Below, in pieces: positions 22,040 through 34,397 of a stretch of 64,000 nt of DNA (positions within the stretch are counted from its first letter, which is position 1; each line of letters begins with the position of its first letter). The stretch lies in the NCBI GenBank assembly GCA_947652115.1, contig OX393573.1:5753979-5817978 (forward strand), written 5' to 3'. Under the pieces are notes generated by a model. The model was not told where the DNA came from and made no database searches. It saw only the letters and a program-made list of their open reading frames with translations. This DNA is from Blastomussa wellsi. Taxonomy: Eukaryota; Cnidaria; Anthozoa; Scleractinia; Plerogyridae. The position numbers and the translations under genes were made by a program.

Positions 22040-23083
22040 TTATTTCTCGGTATTTCTTATTCTTAACTCTACTGGCTTTCTATTGGATAAATCTGGAGAA
22101 ACTTTAGCGCCTACGTTTACGCAACCGTGGCATGATAGCAATCGGCGAAATTCTGCTTTGAATGAATTATTCATTCCTGCGTAAATGAATACATTAGTGG
22201 AGCTGCTGAGAAACACGAGAGCCGTGTGTACCAGATAAATATCTCTGGGCAACGAGGGTATTAAACGAAACCGCATAATTATGGCAAGAATCCAAGCTGG
22301 GATCCAACACATTCCGAATCCCAGGACAACCACGAAAAGCGATTTTGAAATTTTTATCTCTTGGGTGGTAATTCGAGCGTTACGAATTCTCGACTGTAGG
22401 GCTGGAGCAACCTCAAGGTTATGCTGTTTAATAGCTTTAAAAACCTCCAAGTAACAGAAAATTGCCAGGCTGAAAGGAAAAATTAAAAAGAAGAAAACAA
22501 CAATTGTGTAATGGACAATCATTCCTACTTCACTTGTATGGGTTATGTGGCAGGTGGCGTACTCTGGAACGAATGCAAAATCCTGCAGTCCAGCGAAACG
22601 AGGAACGCCGATGTAACATGCGATGAAAATGCACAGCGAAGCGAGTATGGTGCGAGATTTTTTCGTCGAGAAGACAACATTGTAATTGTCAGTTTGAACA
22701 ATCCTAACATATCTGTTAAAAGCCGTGAGACCCATAATCGACGTGGAAACAAAAAGGCCAAAGTTCACCAGAAATGCCTGCAAATCACAATACACTTTTC
22801 CGAACGGCCATTTTCTCGTCATAAGAACACCCGCAGTAAATGGCATGACGAATGTTGCGGAAAGTAAATCGGTCACTGCCAAACCGATGATGTATAAATT
22901 TGTCGTGGTTCGAAGGCGGGGGTTTTTGAACACAGCTAAACACACCAAAAGATTTCCAGTGAGTGACACAGTGTTCATGAGCAGGCAGATGGCTGTTTCA
23001 AGAATTCCTAAAGCCTTGCCATGGTCGGGCATTTCTGATGTTGTCATTTCCCAAATGTTTTCTGTCTGCTCCGTAAGTCTCAT
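22040..23083 (-). CDS. Class A (rhodopsin-like) GPCR, intronless
   Basis: 347 aa from the ATG at 23083; a GTG codon lies in frame just before it. Seven hydrophobic segments are visible. The family landmarks are TGNLL in TM1 (N44), LAVTD in TM2 (D72), C99 at the top of TM3 with C178 in loop 2, NRY at 123-125 in place of DRY, MCWIPAW in TM6 (CWxP at 259-262) and NVFIY in TM7 (297-301) in place of NPxxY. A helix-8-like stretch (SFKAEFRRLL) follows. The layout resembles cnidarian orphan receptors in the amine/melatonin-like part of the family. The ligand cannot be read from sequence. The minus-strand AATAAA at 22044-22039 overlaps the stop codon; a real polyA site may lie further on. Confidence 0.93.
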   Translation of the reverse strand: MRLTEQTENIWEMTTSEMPDHGKALGILETAICLLMNTVSLTGNLLVCLAVFKNPRLRTTTNLYIIGLAVTDLLSATFVMPFTAGVLMTRKWPFGKVYCDLQAFLVNFGLFVSTSIMGLTAFNRYVRIVQTDNYNVVFSTKKSRTILASLCIFIACYIGVPRFAGLQDFAFVPEYATCHITHTSEVGMIVHYTIVVFFFLIFPFSLAIFCYLEVFKAIKQHNLEVAPALQSRIRNARITTQEIKISKSLFVVVLGFGMCWIPAWILAIIMRFRLIPSLPRDIYLVHTALVFLSSSTNVFIYAGMNNSFKAEFRRLLSCHGCVNVGAKVSPDLSNRKPVELRIRNTEK

Positions 23084-23995
23084 CACGGAAATGATTAAGA
23101 ATAAAAAAAGGCTTTTGGTTATGTAGGGTTCTCGATGTTCTCAGTTTTTCCGTCTTTCTCTATCTCGATCTATTTTGGAATCTTTGACAGTCGTAAAGAA
23201 GTGCTGCTGTTATGGATGAAGATCACGTGAGCTTGAACTCAGTTGCGCTTTTTGCACCTCGCCGCAAACAGTATAGTTCTAGACCTGAAGCTTAGCTTTG
23301 TGATGTTTTCACTTGGGAAGACGCAAAGGGAAGCTTACAACGGTCTGAAGCTTCTAGCCCACCGAGGACTGTCAAAGCCTTCCGCAAAAAGGAAAAAGAT
23401 CTTCTAGGTTGCGTCGTTTCTTCTTTCCTTCGCATCAAACGAAAAATATTCTTCTAGTGCAAACGCAGGTGCATGAGTTGTTTTGCTCTGTTTGACACTA
23501 CGCCCTCTCGATAAACGAAAACAAGAAAATGCATGTGTCAAACAAATGGAAATATGTCAAGATACAGGTTGACGATATCTTTTTGTTGAAATTTTACCCC
23601 TAATTAAAAGATGTCTCACTTCAATGTATCCTCAAATACTGAGCTTTTTTCTGTTTACAATTTAATTTTCTTTAAAAGTTAAAGAGCCCAAGTCAGCCTC
23701 TGTCATTTTCGATGCCATTATGATGAATCGTAATCTTATTTCATTGCTGCAAAAATTATAACTGGTGCCACTGAGACGGGTTCCGGAACGATTCTGCTAC
23801 ACCGTAGTCGGTGATTGACCAGTCTGAGTCACCCCAGTGAGTAGCTATATTTCACGGTGTAACATTTACGATGTTCAACACCATATGAAGAAAGAACCTC
23901 AAATAGCCGTCATGTCGAGGAAGCAGTAAGCAAAGAACACCCGAAAAGCGAGAGAGTTGAAATTAATTAAACATACCTTAGTAATTACTACCGAT
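23084..23995. other. 5' flank of the GPCR; no gene seen
   Basis: No exon or promoter element could be assigned. The GPCR may have an untranslated first exon here, but no clear splice site was identified. Confidence 0.35.
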
Positions 23996-24310
23996 TTACG
24001 GATCCAAGAGTCCTTTGTTATTTTTTCCCGTTAATAACCCTAAAACATGAGCGAGAAATTGTGACCCTATAGTAAAGTTATGCTCTAGTTGAGTAACAAT
24101 GGAAGCTATTACCACAAGTTTGCTTTTGGTAGGGATGGGGAATTTTTCATAGTTTATAGCCTGACAGGCTAAACTGGTCACCGCACCCTCGGAAATGCCG
24201 GTGAAGGTGTTGGTTTTGGGCGCATATCCCCCGCCCTTAGGTTTTTCCTGAACTTTTAATTGAGAGGATTTAAAATATTGTGTTAAAACTTTCAGTAGCT
24301 GATCATTCAT
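23996..24310 (-). CDS. Unrecognised 104-codon open frame
   Basis: A methionine-started frame (MNDQLLKVLTQYFKSSQLKV at the N-terminus) with mixed composition, ending at 23996. It shows no signal peptide, clear membrane segment or known motif. It lies in repeat-rich DNA next to a dispersed repeat, so chance or transposon origin is as likely as a gene. No function is proposed. Confidence 0.18.
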   Translation of the reverse strand: MNDQLLKVLTQYFKSSQLKVQEKPKGGGYAPKTNTFTGISEGAVTSLACQAINYEKFPIPTKSKLVVIASIVTQLEHNFTIGSQFLAHVLGLLTGKNNKGLLDP

Positions 24311-24359
24311 CCTTTTGTCAACTTTTTAAGTGTCAGCTACGTGTCCATGATTTATGGTT

Positions 24360-24620
24360 GACAGTGTAACTACATAATGACATACCAGCTTTGCCAAATA
24401 TCGACCTTTTGACACAAGTATTTTTTCAATTTTTTTCAGCAAAATGGAGGCAGCCATACTAAGGAAGAAAAATACCAAAGAGGCGATAGTGAAGCAAAAA
24501 GGAACAAGGATGGTTAGGGATGGAGAAAATTGATACGGATTGCAAATGAGGAAAATTTAGGCTAAATTTCAAATGACACAAATCGTGACGTAGGTCCTTT
24601 AAAGAGGGCTATTTCTTGGA
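24360..24620. repeat. Dispersed repeat F, copy 1
   Basis: It contains a GGATGG...GATGGAGAAAATTGA block, ATGAGGAAAATTTAGGCTAA and a trailing ...GGTCCTTTAAAG. The same order of words occurs inverted at about 35700-35830, and the tail (GAAAAATTTAGGCTAAAC) occurs again near 12868. Confidence 0.5.
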
Positions 24621-25136
24621 GGATTTTGGTCATTAAGTGGCGTATCATTATTGCCCCTTTTGGCATAGCTCCTGGTATGTCCCCTAGATAGGGTTTCTAA
24701 ATTATATATCCGCTATATTTGCAGTGCATAATCGGCCAGCTAAACCAAATAGAAATGTTTACGGTCTGTGACACCTGGATTATTCGTTTAAGAGGTAGCG
24801 TTACAGAAACGAAATAAGGTTACCCGTTCATTCCATTCTTAGTTATTGGTTTTTCCTTTGATTTGATGCCATTTGGTCGAGCTTGTGCCTTAAAAAGTGT
24901 ATCGATTTTCGTTATCCTTAAATAGGGTCAGGGTTTAAAAACCTTCGCGGTAAACTCCTAGCCGAATTCAGCAGTCCACGCTTCTTTATCTATTATGGCC
25001 GGGATGAATCACCCATTGTTATTTTGAGAAAGTTTAAGCAATGATAATTTCCGACGTATTCTAGTACGCCTGATTCGAAATACACCTGGGATATCCTATT
25101 AGGATCCGGCCTGTTTTTCCATATTCAAATTGAACT
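24621..25136. other. No gene seen
   Basis: No supported feature. Confidence 0.35.
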
Positions 25137-25275
25137 CCGGGTGTGCATCACGTATTAAATATTGAATACTCGTGAATACACCAGGGGCACTTCACGTATT
25201 GAAATCGAATACTCTTGGATACTCCAGGTGTACTTCACGTATAGCGTACGCCTTGAATACTCTTGGATTCTATGG
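25137..25275. repeat. Minisatellite, about 3 units of 44-50 bp
   Basis: Units share CACGTATT (or CACGTATA), GAATACTC and GGATACTCCA or similar, spaced about 45 bp apart. The open frame through it reflects the repeats. Confidence 0.65.
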
Positions 25276-26161
25276 CATCACACTGACATATTCGAGGCTA
25301 GAATACTCTAGAATATTTTTCATTTGGCGCAGTGTTCGCTCAAAAACCATATTTCATAATTACATATACAATGTCACGCAAATAGTTTTGCTTGAATTGA
25401 GTCCGACTGGACATTGAGAGATGGTGTTAATTTTCTAATTAGCAGCATTTCATGCACTCATTGCGATAAAAATCAGAATGCGACCGTCTACGCAGGAATA
25501 GAACCACCCCATCTGACACGTCCTTGCAGCAAATGATGCACAGTTTTTCGTCACTTTTGAATACTATAGGATTTTTGGGGAAGCTGTCTCGCAATTAGAG
25601 ACGTTTGTATGCATCTTAAACCATGTTTCAAGGTCCATCACTTGGTCTCTTTTAGAACTAAAACACCAAACTTCGTCAAATGACTAATCTCAATGTGATC
25701 GTCCATCTGGTACGGTCAGTTTATCGATTGGCTAAAATCTGAAACTCAACCCAGTTCCCTACACAATCTCGGAACCGTCAATAAAAAGTCAGCATTTTGC
25801 AAAAAGGAGAAACGAAAGGTGCAAAGCGTTTCCAACCGGTGCAAAGGTTTATTTTAGCATAATAATTTGGAATTACTCTTTAATGAAACAATTCAATTAG
25901 AAAAAATGAACATGGCGAATCCAAATTGTAGATGCATTACGACGGACATTTTAATATTAGAAAAATAATAATGATGTCAAAGATTTTGGCTCATCCTCGG
26001 TGTAAGAAACTGTTAAACTCACCAGTGACGTAAGACAAAGAACGAAGAAGACAACAAAGAACCTCGAAACAATACAGAACACAGAAACAATAGCTCAAAA
26101 ACAAAGAAAAAATTCACTGGTTCTTACATCGAGATAAACCCAAGACTGCTAATAACAACCA

Positions 26162-26300
26162 AAGCCTTGTCAGGTGAAGAATACGGTCTGCTAAGCAGGA
26201 GCGGAACAAATCTAAAGCTATTCCATAGCTGCCGTATGAACGAAGTTTAAATAAGAAAATCTCGTGGTCAACTACATCAAAAGCCTTCTTCAAATCTTAG
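26162..26300 (-). pseudogene. LINE reverse transcriptase fragment (motif A)
   Basis: The minus strand reads DLKKAFDVVDHEIFLFKLRS followed by YGSYGIALDLFRSCLADR. This is the motif A region and following helix of a CR1/jockey-like reverse transcriptase (from memory of the family). A stop codon lies directly upstream and the frame ends soon after, so only about 45 residues remain. It differs from the RTE-like copy at 846. Confidence 0.75.
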
Positions 26301-26999
26301 GAACTGAAACCACAGCATTAAAATCCAAGCCGTTAGGTAGCAAAAGTAATTTTTTTTAGCGAGATTTCTTTAAAAAATCGTAAATGAACGGAGTGTATGC
26401 CTAATATAATCGCATTGTTAGAAGGCAAACTCGAAGGAAAACAGCAATAAATTAAAGGTTCATCTGCACATGTCGCTCAAGAGAGCCTGGCTTAATTATA
26501 ATTTGCCGAGCCTTTAGTCGAGGGAAAGTATTAGAATTATGACAAAACGCAAGTGAAATTGGTTCCTAATTTGACGAGTGTATGATACAATTTGATTACC
26601 TTTTAATATGAAAGGTGACAAATTTCGCTCACAATCTTGGGTTTTTGACTTGTTTGTTTCCTCGAGAAATGTTTCGACAAACGTTGGCATGGCAATTTTG
26701 TGATTTACATGTGAAATCACAAATTAACGCTGAAATTTGGCGCTAAAATTAAGAATTAATTTGCCGCCCATGATTGGTAAGAGTGAACACTCTGTACTTT
26801 ATTTAATTATGCTGTTTTACCTCTCTGTATCAAAGAACATTAGTGCCTCAATGAGATGGCAATGAACACGCGGGATATGCATGATTTCACAAGAAATGAA
26901 GGGTACAAAGGTTTTTTATGTGAAAAAAAGAGCGTATGCAAAACTTAATAATAAATAAATCGAAACCTATTCAGTGGACAGAGCCAGGAAACTGCGATA
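26301..26999. other. No gene seen
   Basis: No supported gene. The composition and scattered frames are consistent with decayed repeats. Confidence 0.35.
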
Positions 27000-27480
27000 T
27001 TGTAGAAGATAAATAAAGAATACACTTCTCCAAGTTTCAGGTGTATGCGTTATTCCAAACTTCAGATATTCGTCGAAATGTTCCGCACAAATTTACAGAG
27101 CCATATTGGTGTACCTCAGTGAACACCAATATGGCGGCCGGAAATAGTGCAAACATCTGGAATTTACTTTGATTCTCTAGGCGACTGATTAGCTGTACTG
27201 AAAAATCAAATATTTATATAAGACTTTTCCTAATACTTAAACTTCTCAAATGGCTAAAACTTGCGAGATAAGAATCATCTTTTGCGATCTTTATGTCACG
27301 CACCGCGTAACTCTGAAATTCAAAATTCAAAATGCGTTGATTTCAAAACGAAGGACGCTGTTGAGCTGAAAAGTTGTCCACAGATATGAATTTAGCACCT
27401 CTTATGTCTGATGTGTATAAAAAGTTTGGCGGCTATTTGGTTTCGAATTTAGAATTTGATGACGTCACGTGAATACGCTG
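27000..27480 (+). repeat. Dispersed element G, copy 1
   Basis: It holds TTCGTCGAAATG, a hairpin CCATATTGGTGT/ACACCAATATGG followed by CGGCCGG, GAAATTCAAAATTC, and near its end GATGACGTCACGTGAA. Related copies are at 39000-39370 (same strand) and 51690-52010 and 55890-56110 (inverted); fragments lie at 11930 and 62690. Confidence 0.7.
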
Positions 27481-28750
27481 TGTAGGAAATGTGCTATTTT
27501 GCAAATGGGACAATTAGCCTGAAAATAATTTAAAATTTAAAATAATGTGAGGATATATTCATCATTAAAAGCAGCCATTCATGACAATGAATTTTGATAA
27601 TGTTGTGGAGATTATCTCATTTGTGGAAATTATTTTAAACAATTTCTGTTTTCAAGAATATTCAGTTTCCATTGAAAGGCACACGAAATAACAATATTAA
27701 TTAAAGACATAAAAAAATGGCGCAGTGTACAATTTGGTTCAAGTAAGAACTAGCACGGAATCAACAATGCTCATGTAACATTTCCTTCGACAAAGTTTGT
27801 TCATATATTTAATTGCGTTCTTGTTGGCACAACTAAGATTGTGCTTTACCAAAGTTCTTTGACTTGTGTTGAGTGCCGTTTCTTCCCCAATTTTAAGTGA
27901 GGACTGTTAGGGTGACAAGTACAGCTGCATGTCTATCATTGTTTTTTTTTTTTTTAAATCCTCATTATAAAACTACAAAATATCAAAGATTGGAAGGAGA
28001 TTAGCATGAATACAAAAGAAGAACGAATTGGCTGAAAAACGTCTATTGGATAAACCCGCACTCTTTGCTGTTACCGACACGAACACATTATGATATAAGG
28101 ACACAAAACAAATGTTGTATAACAAACAGTGGATGAGACAGGGATCGGGAAAGAAGAGCCGAAATACATTGCCTAAAAATGACAGAATCCAAGTCCTATT
28201 AAAGAACTTCTTTTGCTTTTGGTAATGATTTTAACTCATACGACGCCAAAGCAGGATGACAATTTCTTAAAAGTAGAACACTGCACTTTCGAATTCATAT
28301 TTACAACGACAGCAGGGTTTTTTTTTTTATTCGTGAGAATTATCAGAATCAATCTATATATATATATAGGTTGACCCTATAACGTTCCCTGAAAAAAATG
28401 AAGGAAAAAAATATATATGCAATTTAAGAGTTAGAAAATTCTATGTTTTAAAAAGGTTAAAAAAGTTAAAAAATTCCAATGGTACTATTTACAAAATTGT
28501 TTTTCAATCGTACTATTAATTTGCAATGGTACTATTTACAAGGTATTGGTTTAAACACTGTGCCCAGGCTCCATTTTTCATATTTTATATGCTTTTTCCC
28601 TTCGTTCACCGGTTTTATTTGTAAGACAAGACAATATTATGTTTATATGTACTGTAAAAATTAAATTTTCATGAGATTATGATAATAATATAGTAATAAT
28701 TAATACAAAATAAAAATTCAAACATTTTATATAAATTAAAATAGGTAAAG
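27481..28750. other. No gene seen
   Basis: AT-rich stretch of about 1.3 kb. It includes a short (TA)n near 28352 and no supported gene. Confidence 0.35.
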
Positions 28751-28751
28751 T

Positions 28752-29009
28752 CTGCATGCGGCCCATCAGGCCGGAGCGGATCCCGTTTTCTGGAGCATAA
28801 AGCGACAGAGAGTATTTCTACTCCTCCCTGGATGGAATGCTAGTTCATCGCAAGGTTACCCCCCAGCAGTAAATTCGCCGGTGCTCATTTATACGCCTGG
28901 GTGAAGAGAGGCACAGTGGAAGTAAAGTGTCTTGCCAAAGAACACACTGGATGCCCGAACCCGAGTCGTCCGATCTGGACGCGCTAACCATTAGGCCACT
29001 GCGCCTCCC
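28752..29009 (-). repeat. tRNA-derived SINE
   Basis: On the minus strand the head TGGCCTAATGGTTAGCGCG (A-box-like, about 28980-28999) is followed by CTCGGGTTCGGGCATCC (B-box-like). The body includes TTTGGCAAGACACTTTACTT, CTTCACCCAGGCGTATAAAT and GGGGTAACCTTGCGATGAAC. The head has the order of a tRNA promoter, which marks a SINE. The element looks nearly full length. A central region like this is common in marine invertebrate SINEs (memory, not checked). Confidence 0.8.
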
Positions 29010-29081
29010 ACACATTAGAATACTTAGAATATAACTTCTGCATACAAGTGATGCAATTTGGGTGGGATTTATTTCACTATA

Positions 29082-29590
29082 GAACATGGCTAAAACAAAA
29101 ACTGTAGAAGCCCGATCTCGCAGACGTACGAATTTTGAATTTGGCTGAACGACTTCGCACCTGTTGTCGTGTTTCGTTATTTAAGGTGGCTGAACACAGT
29201 TTTGGAGTATCTGAGTACACGTACTTCATCATGATCTCACAATTAAATGCTAACAGCTGATGAGCCCAGTTTTGGCATGCATCGTATACAATACCACTGA
29301 AGTCTATTTGTTGTTTAAAAGTGGGTCAACGGAGGAGGAAGGCAAGAGAACATGGCTAAAACAAAAACTGTAGAAGCCCGATCTCGCAGACGTACGAACT
29401 TTGAATTTTTTCGCACCTCTTGTCGTGTTTCCTTACTTAAGGTGGCTGAACACAGTTTTGGAGTATCTGAGTACACGTACTTCATTGTGATCTCACAATT
29501 AAATGCTAACAGCTGATGAGCCCATTTTTGGCATGCATCGTATACAATACCACTGAAATCTATTTGTTGTTTAGAAGTGAGACGTTCCTA
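29082..29590. repeat. Two tandem units of about 256-266 bp
   Basis: ACATGGCTAAAACAAAAACT begins each unit (about 29085 and 29351). The units agree over most of their length, including GGTGGCTGAACACAGTTTTG and TGCATCGTATACAATACCAC. A 10 bp deletion separates them. Each carries the TTAAGGTGGC end of the element described at 29437. Confidence 0.9.
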
Positions 29591-30355
29591 TGGCAACGGA
29601 GAAGATCAAATGCGAGCAAAAAAATCTATTTTTTTCCATTTTGCGGAAAATCCACTCATTAGATTTTTGATCAAAATTGCCTAAATGTTAATGAGACTGT
29701 GATGGCTGTATGGCAGGAACTTAACAAAATTGTGAGGGAGAGCTTTTTATTTATTAACAGAAATTATGTTCTACTTATTTCTACGGGTATTGGTAATTTC
29801 CTCTGTCAGATTTTTCTTTTTATTATTCTTCAGATGTTTGAGTCGTAATATTGTCTGAAAGCATACAGAAAATCATCAACTTCTAATGACTGGAGTTCGA
29901 GAAAATTCAATTTGTTTACGTAACGATGGGATCGCAATTTTTGAACACACAGGGCATGCATCGGCCGCAATTAACCCTTTCTTCGCAATGCACAAAACTA
30001 TAAACCACATTTTACAAGCTGGTGAGCCTTTTTTGAGATATATTTGCTGCCGACTTGTTCACCATGTTCGCTTTTAGGATTTAAATCCACGCCGTGTGGA
30101 AAGTACGTTATGGAGTTAACATATAGTGGTTTGATAGGGATATCTATAGGAGCATATGCCTGAATTTGTTCAAAAAGTTACTCCAGCCGTTTAAACTTCG
30201 ACGTTATTAAGGAAAGTGGCTGTACAGCAGGCACTTTACTGATTAGCACGTCGACTCTATTGGCTGAAGAATGATTAAAAACTACACCAAGTACCTACCC
30301 ACCGTGTTGGTTAACACCACTGACCACCCAAAAAAACTGTGTTCAGCCACCTTAA
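29437..30355. mobile_element. TTAA-bounded element, 919 bp (GGTGGCTGAACACAG ends)
   Basis: The left end is TTAAGGTGGCTGAACACAGT (29437). The right end, inverted, is CTGTGTTCAGCCACCTTAA (ending 30355). It has no recognised protein. A second left end at 29181 belongs to the tandem unit before it. Confidence 0.8.
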
Positions 30356-33300
30356 GCGATTTCGTTTTATAAAGCACGATTTTCTCGATTTCTCCTTGTT
30401 TTAAATGGAAGTGGTGCTTACCGGGGTCTAGAAATGATTATGGTTCAAATTGAAAACACTTTATAAGTCGAAAACTACCTGCGTTTTTTAAAACCTTACT
30501 GCGAAACTTTCACATTGCTCAGTTAAACATTTTAAAATAATGTTGAGATTAAGTGCGTAAATATTTCAGCCAGATTTGCAATCTTTGTCATCCTTTGAGA
30601 ACATAATGTTCCCTGCTGCCTTAAACAGCAGCGTGACTGTAATTCCAGATTAACATTTTTGATGGTATACTCTATAAGATGATGTTCCAAATTCATAAAA
30701 GAAACGAATTCAGTTTTGAGATCTTGAAAAGCAGCTCACTGTCCTCGCCTAACGATTTGGGCATCCACTAGCAGGTTTTTTTAGATCAACAGTACACTAT
30801 TGGTAAATACAGTATCTGGTCATCGATCACCCAAAATAACTCTAGAGCTAAACTAGCTGGGTAACTGCTATTATTTTATATCAAAAAACTGCAATGGTCT
30901 TTGTTGCAGAAAACGCTTCGCCAGTTTTCAAATAATGTGTTTTTTTCCGAATGTTATTCTGATTTTATTTTCGTGCTCTTTCAGATCGCTGTTAAGCAGA
31001 TCTGAATATTTTTGAGAAACGAAATTGTTAGAATTAATCTCTTTATACATCCTGTGTATTTATGTAAGGAAACCTAGGTGTTCTTTCTTAGTAAACTATT
31101 ATCTTTAGGTTTCCTACATTTTAAGGGAAATTTGTTTAATCTCGCAATTTACTCGAAATGTAGTGACATAGCTAATATAATACGCACTTTTCACTAAATA
31201 GTCCAATTTCCAGAAATGAATGGTTTGGGGATTTCTTTGTGCAGGGAAGGAACCTTCTTTTTGTTGTGATGTCAAACATATATCAAACTTTTATTATCTC
31301 ACTGAGGCCCCACTGGTCTAGACAGGAAACATATTTTGTAGTGAAATAGTCTATAATACGAAGGAGTGTTCAATTTTTCCAATTTGATTTATTCAAGCCC
31401 TTAAAGACGATTTGCCTTGGTACGATTTCTTGGCATATACTCCGTATTATAAGGCGACTTTGTGGAATGTATGGTGGGTTGGTAATGTACATAATTCTAC
31501 TCCTTTTTATTTGTAATATATTGGTAACTGATTTATTTAATCAAAGTTATTTCTTATAACCCGCTTCCATACCATGCACTGTAGATAAAAATACCTGGCA
31601 TGAAGTAAAAAAATGAAGGAGCTGTTTCATGATATTTTGAATCAGTTTTGGTGACAAACCAAATTTACCTTCAAGATGAGGGAAGCCTAAAAATAATGGT
31701 TTCATAATGAAGAAAAAACCCAAATAGATGATGTAAAACTAAAAACGAAGAAGGATGATTACGTAAGGATGGATGTAGCTCTTTTAAGCTGGCAAAATAC
31801 TGGCATGTAAATTTACGAAAATAGGCTGAATGAATGCCAAAAGCAGCAAGGAGTCAACGGAAAGTTCCAACCGGACGACATATTTTTTTCAGAAGATAAC
31901 AGCATATTAACGTTCGCAAACTTACATTGGTGCTGTGCCATAACTTTAGCAAACTTGATCGATTCTGATCTTTGCTACTTTTCAGCACAACCGCTTCAAT
32001 TTGTACTGGTGATGATCGATTTCAGCCTCGGATATATAAAAAAAGTAAGCCTGAGGTAAACTTAAACCGTTGATATGTACAAAGAATAATGTTTAGAAAT
32101 CCCTTAGCAGGAAGCAATATTTTTGAAGATAATTCTCTTACTTGCTTTCTAACATAGTAACACTTTCATAAAATGGACTATCACTTATATATTCATCGGA
32201 AACGCCAATATAATCTCAGTAGCGCATTTATAACTTATGAAAATCAGTAAATAGATTGGCCAATTTTAGACTTAATTAAAATGCGTTCATTAACCCTGAT
32301 GCACATGCCATTTTCTCGATGCTGAATTTTTTAATTGTGTGATTTTGTTTGCCAAAACAGCAAGCGCACCTGTGCGCACGTCCCCCCAGTCAGACTTTTT
32401 GGAAGTTTATCATTTACACGGAGTGTCCGGTTGGTTCACAGATTGTCCACGTTGCAAGCAAAAACCCCGAACAGAAATTCTGAATGATATTTGGCGTGTT
32501 CCTTTTTCCAAAAATTTACTCAACCCGAAATTAGGCCGGGTAGCCACGTGTACGGGACAAAAGCAAATGGTAAGCACATTTTTTGTTCGGATATTCGGAT
32601 TAGGAATTTTGGACTACATTTCAAGTCGTCCCGTTTATTTTTAAAATTTTCCATTTGGGCAAACAAAAATAGACTTAGCATTTACATCTCGAACGAAATT
32701 TCCAGACTGTTTTGTTAATGGTAAACAACCTTTGGCTCAGTTGGGCTTACTGAAATTTCCCTTAGGCCTGTACGAGAGCACCGGTGAGGCCCGTACTTCT
32801 TCCTGTTTCATCTGGAAATATACATTTCAAAAAGTGGCGTTTTCGATTGGCACACCCTTTTCAGGCTTCTTTATTCCAATTAATTGAATTGGAAATTCAC
32901 TGCGATGACCATTTCTCGCTTTCATCTACATCCGCAGTTCATATTATACTGGAGTTAAGGTTTTATGTTTTTATTCACTTCGCTGACCATAACCGTACTG
33001 ACACTATGAAAACAGGTTTTGAAATGTCTGAACAACTAACCAATAGATACGTAACGGTGAGATGGGAGAGCGAAAGTATTTGGGAACGGTCGTGGGCCTT
33101 CATTTTAATCAAAATATTGAAATTTTCGCTTGCTGTTTTGATATTTTTCGGTTTTATAACAATTTTCCTTGATTATTTTGGTTAGCCTTAACTGAAACGT
33201 CGAGCCGCTTAGCTTCAATTGGTGTTAATAAAATAGACGATAATCAGATTTAAAGATTATAACGTTTTAAGATTACTTTAAAGTAGATATGAAAGGTAAA

Positions 33301-34397
33301 TAGTAACTACCATCATCCACATGCAAAATACATCTATAACACTGTATGCGTTGATTAAACCTTCCTTTTATCCTGTTAGAGTAAAAGTGTGAGACCTTTT
33401 CCTACAATACGCGCTTCTATGTCGACTGGGTCATTATTTATCCAATGCAGAGGTTTTCATGGGTAATAATTTACGTTAGTCCATATGCCATCGAAAGCGT
33501 AGATTGATGCAGAACTGTGTGTTAAGGTGAGAAAATTAAACAAAAAAGCAGTTGTGCGCACGGACGCAGTCGAAAACCCCAGCAAAGTCCTCCATCCCCC
33601 ATCACTTTCCTAATGGTCTGTCCCTAAATTCCCAGCGAAAACCACAATAACCAATCAACAGCGCTATCGTATTGCTTCCTGGAGTAAAAAAAATAACGAA
33701 TGGCCAATCAATAAAGATGCTATTTCCTTGAGTCACAGGTTGCCCAGGGGTGAGGATTGTCCAGAATTGTCCTATCTTGCCTGCAGCTCTTTATATATAT
33801 CTTTTTCTGTTTTGACAATCTTTTTGGAGCCCAAACGATCTCTTAGCAATTCCCAAGTCAAATGACTTAATGTAACACGCGTGCATTTTAGACCAATCAT
33901 ATAGCAACTACGTCTTTTTGTTCTAATGGATTGTCTCGGGTAGTCCCAGATAGTCCCGGCTGGTTCCGGCTAGTGCCAACTAGCAGTGTGAATGGGTCAT
34001 AAGGGTCCATTCATACTAGTCAGGTCACGTTTAGTGATCGACATTGGAAGATTTCATCATTAGTGTCCCAGTTGTCGACCAATTTTTAACAACAAATGGC
34101 AGTTATAATTGCCCATATGGTCTCGGAAAAGGTGGCCCGAGCATGATATTTTGCTTATAAATGGCCGCGACAAAGGTGGTTTTAATTAAAAATTTTAGAA
34201 TTTATATGGGTTTTAAACGATTAACTTTACTAAATAAAGTTGACGAAACATAACACGGTGTTTACTATCTTAACGAGGTGTTTTCAATACACCTAGAGCT
34301 ATTTTTCCGTCTATTTGCTATCATTGTAAATCCAGTAAAGATTCAGCTAATTCATTTTACTGTTATTTCTCTTGGACCTACAGATATTTTTCTGTTG
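30356..34397. other. About 4 kb without a supported gene
   Basis: AT-rich and repeat-poor to the eye. A segment at about 32860-32960 (GGAAATTCACTGCGATGA) recurs near 45690, so part of it is dispersed repeat. A GTAAGC donor-like site follows an open frame near 32570, but no matching exon was found. An unseen 5' exon of the next GPCR gene may lie here. Confidence 0.35.

Noticed and set aside
28949..29009. Possible tRNA gene on the minus strand
   Set aside because: A and B boxes are present but acceptor and anticodon stems do not form clearly, and the sequence continues into a SINE body.
34278..34397. N-terminal extension of the second GPCR
   Set aside because: The extension starts at a GTG, and the first ATG is at 34398. 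A splice acceptor-like site lies between, so the upstream codons are probably 5' UTR or intron.
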